Below, piece by piece: positions 4,919 through 8,968 of a stretch of 8,968 nt of DNA (positions are counted from its first letter, which is position 1; each line of letters begins with the position of its first letter). A program made the position numbers and the translations under genes. Location of the stretch: contig CAYGJN010000107.1 in the NCBI GenBank assembly GCA_964350135.1, positions 1 through 8,968 on the forward strand. Reading direction: 5' to 3'. The stretch is from CAYGJN01 sp964350135 (lineage in GTDB: Bacteria; Bdellovibrionota; Bacteriovoracia; Bacteriovoracales; Bacteriovoracaceae). The notes below the pieces were generated by a model. The model saw only the letters and a program-made list of their open reading frames with translations. It was not told the DNA's origin and ran no database searches.

Positions 4919-5994
4919 ATATGCTTGAGGTGTTTAAATCGAACCTTAAAGAAAGCGTTGAACAAGGTCGTACTTTTAATATTGATCATTTTATCAAATA
5001 TAATCTTTGTAACGACGAAGAATTAAAAAATATCAATCACTGGTATGAGCAAATCTCTTTAAAAAAACTACTTCTTCTTGCAAACAAAGACTTCTTGGAA
5101 GAGATTATTTGTCATGATCATAAAAATATCACAATGATCACAAAAAACTCTAAAACTAAACAAGCAAACCCAGAACAACTCTCTTTAGCAGATTGGGAGC
5201 TTGCCTTAAAATATTTAACCCTTAAAAACTCTATACAATGGAATTACTCAAAACCATTTTGTAGTTTTCATATGACCTCAAGTATTGATTTAAGAGTTAG
5301 TCTGATTCACAAGGCTTCAACGGGAAATAATAGACCAAAAGTTTTTTTTCGAATTATAAGACCAGCTTCAATTAATTTGGCTTCTTTTCAACTTGCATCG
5401 AGGCATGAAAAAATTATTAACCAACTTGTTCAAAATAAAAAAAACATTCTTATTAGTGGCGCTACTGGTTCTGGAAAAACAAGCTTTCTAAGAAGTCTTC
5501 TCAATCATAACGGTGAATTTAATCAAGAACATATTATTACAATTGAGGATACTCAGGAGCTTTTTCTAGAGAATTCAAATACGACTTCACTTATAGCCAA
5601 GCAGTCTCAAGGTTTTACCATGGAAGACTATTGCTCTTACTCAATGCGTATGAGACCAGATCGATTAATTCTAGGGGAAATTCGCTCTAAGGAAGTAGTC
5701 CCTCTTCTACTTTCTTTAAATAATGGACATGAAGGACTTCTTTCAACAATTCATGCAAATTCGGCCAGAGATGCTCTACTTAGAATGGCCACTCTTTTTC
5801 AGGTTTATACCCCAAAGGAGCTCTGTTTTGAGATTGTTATGAAGCTTCTAGTTCAGGGAATTCACTATATTATCCACCTTGAAGATAAAAAGGTTACACA
5901 AATCATCAAAATCCTTGGTCAAGAAGATGGCCAGCCATTCTTTGAAAATCTTTTTGAAGATTATTCTTATGACGCTATCAGTATTTCGAAGTGA
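4915..5994 (+). CDS. cpaF: Flp/Tad pilus assembly ATPase (CpaF/TadA, VirB11 family)
   Basis: Hexameric cytoplasmic ATPase that drives pilus polymerisation. The 359 aa carry an N-terminal domain with the family's 'EI' recognition region (EEIICHDHKNITMI, 62-75) and FRIIRP (145-150), then the RecA-like core. The core has Walker A GATGSGKT (182-189), the Asp box IEDTQEL (210-216), Walker B RLILGEIR (250-257) with its catalytic glutamate, and the His box GHEGLLSTIHANS (271-283). All active-site elements are intact, so it should be functional. Typical CpaF proteins exceed 400 aa because of a longer N-terminal part; this one is trimmed there. The ATGA overlap with the secretin stop indicates coupled translation. 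The usual downstream platform genes (tadB, tadC) do not follow; a porin gene does. VirB11-like conjugation ATPases are the nearest alternative, but the linked Flp pilin and CpaC-type secretin favour CpaF. Confidence 0.93.
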   Translation: MNMLEVFKSNLKESVEQGRTFNIDHFIKYNLCNDEELKNINHWYEQISLKKLLLLANKDFLEEIICHDHKNITMITKNSKTKQANPEQLSLADWELALKYLTLKNSIQWNYSKPFCSFHMTSSIDLRVSLIHKASTGNNRPKVFFRIIRPASINLASFQLASRHEKIINQLVQNKKNILISGATGSGKTSFLRSLLNHNGEFNQEHIITIEDTQELFLENSNTTSLIAKQSQGFTMEDYCSYSMRMRPDRLILGEIRSKEVVPLLLSLNNGHEGLLSTIHANSARDALLRMATLFQVYTPKELCFEIVMKLLVQGIHYIIHLEDKKVTQIIKILGQEDGQPFFENLFEDYSYDAISISK

Positions 5995-6043
5995 CTTATT
6001 GCGTGATCAAATAACTAATATTCTTAATTTCTAAGGAGAAGAT

Positions 6044-7375
6044 ATGTTTAAGACAGTAGTTGTTTTGATAGTAGCTATTTTTGTATCCGCCCAAGTATTT
6101 GCCGGTGGTTATGAAAAAGTAACGATGTGGGGTGCGAAATATTCTTCAATGGGTGGTACGGCCGTTTCTAATGTTGAAGGTGCTGACTCTATCTTTTATA
6201 ACCCTGCAGGTCTGGCCCATACGGCCAATAATGAGTTTAGTTTTAACTTCTCTCCTACTCTTAGTCAGTTTAAAGGGCCAACTCATTCTAATACAACAGC
6301 AAACCCAGGAAGTGGATCTGAGACTTACCCAGGGACTGAGCAAAAATCAGAACAATCGATCTCTCCATTTCTAAGTGTTCTCTTTAGTAAAAAAATTAAT
6401 GAGAAATTTACGATGGGATTTGGGATCTATCCTGCAGGGGGAACTGCTGCTGATTATAAAGATGTTCCTATTAATGATTTATTTGCAAACCTTGGAAAAG
6501 CAGATGTTAAATCAGAGCTTATGATTATTGAAGCTGCTCTTGGTGGCTCTTTTCAACTTAACCAGAACTGGAGTTTTGGTGGTGCTTGGAGACTTTCTCA
6601 TGCTCAAGGGGAGCTTTCTTCATTTTCTGCTGCTAACGGTGGTCTCGATATTGGAATTAAAACAGAGCTTAAAGATCTTGAAGACCAAGAATTTGATGGC
6701 TTTAAATTAGGTATTCAGTTTCAAAATGATGATAAGAATTTTGGTGTCGGACTTACATACAGATCAGAAATTAATTTTGATCTTGAAGGAACAATCGAAG
6801 GAACTGCCCAGCTTGCTGCCAATGCTGCTCAACTTCCAACGGAAGGTGGCCGAATTGCTGCTCGAAGTACTCTTCCATACCAAGTTTCTCTAGGTTCATA
6901 TTATAAATTTCTTGAAAAACATCTTGTAAACGTTGAACTTGTTTATACAGATTATTCTCAAAACTCTGTAATTGATCTTCACGATGGTATATTTGTTGTG
7001 AACAATAATGGAGTTAATCTTGCAGATGAAATTCAACAAGGTTGGCGAGATCAATGGAATATTAAATTTGGTTATGAGCTTAATATGGCCAAATTTGATC
7101 TAAGGTTTGGTTATGCCCTTACAACTCCAGTTGTTTCTGAAGAGAATGCAAGAGCAACATTTTCATCACCTGGTAATGGACATACTCTAACTGGCGGTGT
7201 TGGTTTTGATATAAGAAAAGATCTTATTTTAGACCTTGGTGCTGAGTACTCTTTTGCATCAGGTTCTGGTCAAACTTCAAGACCTACAAGCAAGAGCTCT
7301 CGATACTCTCCTATAAGCGGTGAGTTTTCTTCTGAAGCACTTGGTGCTCACTCTTCTCTTAGATGGCGATTCTAA
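6044..7375 (+). CDS. OmpP1/FadL-family outer-membrane transporter
   Basis: 443 aa, within the usual family length of about 400-450. A signal peptide (1-20, cut after VFA) precedes a mature N-terminus, GGYEKVTMWGAKYSSMGG, that forms the family's plug region. The conserved NPAG sits at residues 53-56, in FYNPAGLAH. The rest alternates hydrophobic and polar residues in amphipathic strands, with glycine and aromatic residues at strand ends, and closes with SLRWRF, whose terminal phenylalanine is the signal read by the BAM complex. FadL proteins form 14-strand barrels that let long-chain fatty acids or other hydrophobic compounds cross the outer membrane; the substrate here cannot be told. An AAGGAG ribosome site stands before the ATG. 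Only 49 bases separate it from cpaF and no terminator is seen between them, so it may be partly cotranscribed with the pilus operon; a convincing own promoter was not found. It ends at the hairpin terminator at 7398. Confidence 0.92.
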   Translation: MFKTVVVLIVAIFVSAQVFAGGYEKVTMWGAKYSSMGGTAVSNVEGADSIFYNPAGLAHTANNEFSFNFSPTLSQFKGPTHSNTTANPGSGSETYPGTEQKSEQSISPFLSVLFSKKINEKFTMGFGIYPAGGTAADYKDVPINDLFANLGKADVKSELMIIEAALGGSFQLNQNWSFGGAWRLSHAQGELSSFSAANGGLDIGIKTELKDLEDQEFDGFKLGIQFQNDDKNFGVGLTYRSEINFDLEGTIEGTAQLAANAAQLPTEGGRIAARSTLPYQVSLGSYYKFLEKHLVNVELVYTDYSQNSVIDLHDGIFVVNNNGVNLADEIQQGWRDQWNIKFGYELNMAKFDLRFGYALTTPVVSEENARATFSSPGNGHTLTGGVGFDIRKDLILDLGAEYSFASGSGQTSRPTSKSSRYSPISGEFSSEALGAHSSLRWRF

Positions 7376-7397
7376 AAGTTTTAAAAGTTCATATAAT

Positions 7398-7426
7398 AAA
7401 AAGGCCCTTTAGCAGGGCCTTTTTTT
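7398..7426. terminator. Bidirectional intrinsic terminator
   Basis: AAAAAGGCCC (7398-7407), a 7-base loop TTTAGCA, then GGGCC followed by seven T (7415-7426). The GC-core stem is flanked by A-runs on one side and T-runs on the other, so the hairpin can stop transcription in both directions. It lies between the convergent fadL-like gene (stop at 7375) and ettA. On the minus strand it begins at the ettA stop codon (7427-7425), so the two overlap slightly. Confidence 0.92.
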
Positions 7427-8963
7427 ATCTAGTAAGTTTTTTATAAATGATTCTATGAGGACGATCTGCTTGATCCCCTAAGCGGTTGCGGCGATCCTCT
7501 TCGTATTGTGAAAAGTTTCCATCATACCAAACCACCTGTGAGTTACCCTCAAAAGCAAGAATATGTGTGGCAATTCTATCTAGAAAGTATCTATCGTGAG
7601 AGATAACTACCGCGCACCCTGCAAACTCCATCAGAGCATTTTCAAGGGCACGTAATGTATTTACATCAAGATCGTTTGTAGGCTCATCCAGTAAAAGAAC
7701 ATTTCCCCCTGCAAGCAAAGTCTTAGCTAAGTGGGCCCTGGTTTTTTCACCACCGGAAAGCTCTTTTACTTTTTTCTTTTGGGAATCACCCGAGAATCCA
7801 AACTTTGAAACATAGGCACGGACATTAATATCTTGCCCATTGATAGTAAGAATATCGTTATCGCCACCAATCTCTTCTAGTAAGTTTTTATCAGACTCCA
7901 TAGAACGAGATTGATCAATATAACTAGTCTTAACAGTCTCTCCTACTTTAAAAGTTCCAGCGTCAGGCTTAAGTTCATCAATCATCATTTTAAAAAGTGT
8001 AGTCTTTCCAGCACCGTTTGGACCAATGACTCCAACAATCCCACCTGGTGGAAGCTGGAAGCTTAAATCTTCATAAAGCAATTTATCATCAAATGCTTTT
8101 TTAATTCCTTGAGCATCAATGACTACATTTCCAAGCCTGTCACTCATTGGAATATAGAGTTCATTAATTTCGTTATAACGCTCTTTTTGCTGACTATAGT
8201 TTTTCTCGTAATTATCAATTCTTGCTTTTGATTTTGCATGCCTTGCTTTGGGGCTCGACTTAATCCACTCAAGCTCACTGGCCAGCCATTTTTGTCTTTT
8301 AGATTCTGATTTTTCTTCTTGCTGTAAACGTTTTCTTTTTTGATCAAGCCAAGAACTATAATTTCCTTGCCACGGAACACCTTCTCCACGGTCAAGCTCA
8401 AGAATCCAGCCAGCAACATTATCAAGAAAGTATCTATCGTGAGTAATAGCGATAACTGTTCCTTTATAATTTTGTAAATGGCGCTCAAGCCATAAAACTG
8501 TTTCAGCATCTAAATGGTTTGTAGGCTCGTCTAGTAAAAGAACATCTGGCTCTTGTAAAAGTAAACGACATAAAGCAACTCGTCTGCGCTCTCCACCAGA
8601 GAGAATATCAACTTTTGTATCAGCAGGAGGACAACGAAGAGAATCCATGGCCAGATCCAACCTGGAATCCAAATCCCATGCATTAGTCGCATCTAATTTA
8701 TCTTGGACTTTGGCCTGACGATCAAGAAGTTTATTCATTTCATCATCACTCATAGGCTCCGCAAACTTAGCATTGATCTGCTCAAACTCAGCAAGAAGAT
8801 CAACAATCTCCTGTGCACCCTCTGAAACTATTTCTCGAACAGTTTTGCCTTCTTCAAGCTTAGGATCCTGAGGAAGATAGCCTACAGAAATTCCCTTATT
8901 CATGCTTACATCACCGATAATATAATTGTCATCAACAGAAATAATTCGAACTAGTGTATAAAA
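7425..8963 (-). CDS. ettA: Energy-dependent translational throttle EttA (ABC-F ATPase), 5' end missing
   Basis: EttA is a soluble ABC-F protein that binds the ribosomal E site and gates the first peptide bond according to ADP/ATP levels. The part present starts near the first ABC domain's TLVRIIS segment, continues through the Q-loop GYLPQDP and the arm region, and includes LSGGERRRVALCRLL, Walker B VLLLDEPTNHLD and ITHDRYFLDNVAGWILELDR. Next come the charged interdomain linker, the second domain with Walker A GPNGAGKTT, LSGGEKTRAHLAKTL, LLLDEPTNDLD and SHDRYFLDRIATHIL, and the typical tail RIIYKKLTR. It aligns with E. coli EttA (about 555 aa) nearly throughout, including GNYSSWL and ATHIL. 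The methionine at 8903 is internal by homology and is not the start. About 60 N-terminal residues, with the first Walker A, are absent, and an in-frame TGA occurs at 8966-8964 exactly where GKS of that motif is expected. Confidence 0.93.
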   Translation of the reverse strand, partial: FYTLVRIISVDDNYIIGDVSMNKGISVGYLPQDPKLEEGKTVREIVSEGAQEIVDLLAEFEQINAKFAEPMSDDEMNKLLDRQAKVQDKLDATNAWDLDSRLDLAMDSLRCPPADTKVDILSGGERRRVALCRLLLQEPDVLLLDEPTNHLDAETVLWLERHLQNYKGTVIAITHDRYFLDNVAGWILELDRGEGVPWQGNYSSWLDQKRKRLQQEEKSESKRQKWLASELEWIKSSPKARHAKSKARIDNYEKNYSQQKERYNEINELYIPMSDRLGNVVIDAQGIKKAFDDKLLYEDLSFQLPPGGIVGVIGPNGAGKTTLFKMMIDELKPDAGTFKVGETVKTSYIDQSRSMESDKNLLEEIGGDNDILTINGQDINVRAYVSKFGFSGDSQKKKVKELSGGEKTRAHLAKTLLAGGNVLLLDEPTNDLDVNTLRALENALMEFAGCAVVISHDRYFLDRIATHILAFEGNSQVVWYDGNFSQYEEDRRNRLGDQADRPHRIIYKKLTR

Positions 8964-8968
8964 TCAAA

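Noticed and set aside
6132..6710. Short open frames on both strands inside the porin gene (6132-6374, 6146-6343, 6528-6710).
   Set aside because: All are within the well-supported FadL-family gene and show no domain or start signal of their own.
8144..8509. A 121-codon minus-strand frame inside ettA.
   Set aside because: It is a shifted frame of ettA, whose own frame is unmistakably conserved here.
1..8968. Search for CRISPR arrays, tRNA or rRNA genes, insertion sequences and attachment-site repeats.
   Set aside because: No regular spaced repeats, cloverleaf-like sequence, transposase or terminal inverted repeats were seen; the window is almost fully protein-coding.

Overview
The window is AT-rich DNA from a Gram-negative bacterium. 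It encodes an outer-membrane FadL-type porin, a secretin, a SPOR-domain protein and the translation factor EttA. The AT-rich, lysine-rich coding style and a divergent Flp/Tad-like pilus operon behind a sigma-54 promoter would fit a Bdellovibrio/Bacteriovorax-like predator (Bdellovibrionota). That placement is an inference; nothing in the window proves it.

Layout. Positions 1-1508 (minus) hold a two-gene unit: a membrane-anchored SPOR-domain protein followed 8 bases later by a mannose-1-phosphate guanylyltransferase (manC), whose 3' end lies outside the window. Positions 1509-1676 are a divergent regulatory region. It carries a sigma-70-like promoter for the SPOR gene that leaves almost no 5' leader. 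It also carries a very good sigma-54 (-24/-12) promoter for the pilus operon and an upstream inverted repeat suited to an enhancer-binding protein.

Positions 1677-5994 (plus) are the centrepiece: eight genes with every junction overlapping. In order they are a 55-aa Flp pilin, an 87-aa pilin-like membrane protein without a leader, a TadG/TadE-like anchored protein, a 57-aa prepilin-like protein, a 153-aa single-pass membrane protein, a 100-aa exported protein, a CpaC/RcpA-type secretin with an unusual hydrophobic N-terminal extension, and a CpaF/TadA-type secretion ATPase. The two short pilin-like genes (1677-1844 and 2603-2776) are easily missed by gene callers. No TadB/TadC platform, TadZ/CpaE or TadV prepilin peptidase is present here. 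The locus is therefore either a split Tad system completed elsewhere or a reduced, divergent one. The likely logic is that the pilin and minor pilins are processed by a peptidase encoded elsewhere, polymerised by the ATPase with a platform encoded elsewhere, and passed out through the secretin.

Positions 6044-7375 (plus) encode a FadL/OmpP1-family outer-membrane transporter. A hairpin at 7398-7426 serves as a bidirectional terminator between it and the convergent ettA gene (minus, from 7425 to the right edge). The ettA reading frame closes just where its first Walker A motif should be, so the right end of the window is either a sequence or assembly edge problem or a real lesion.
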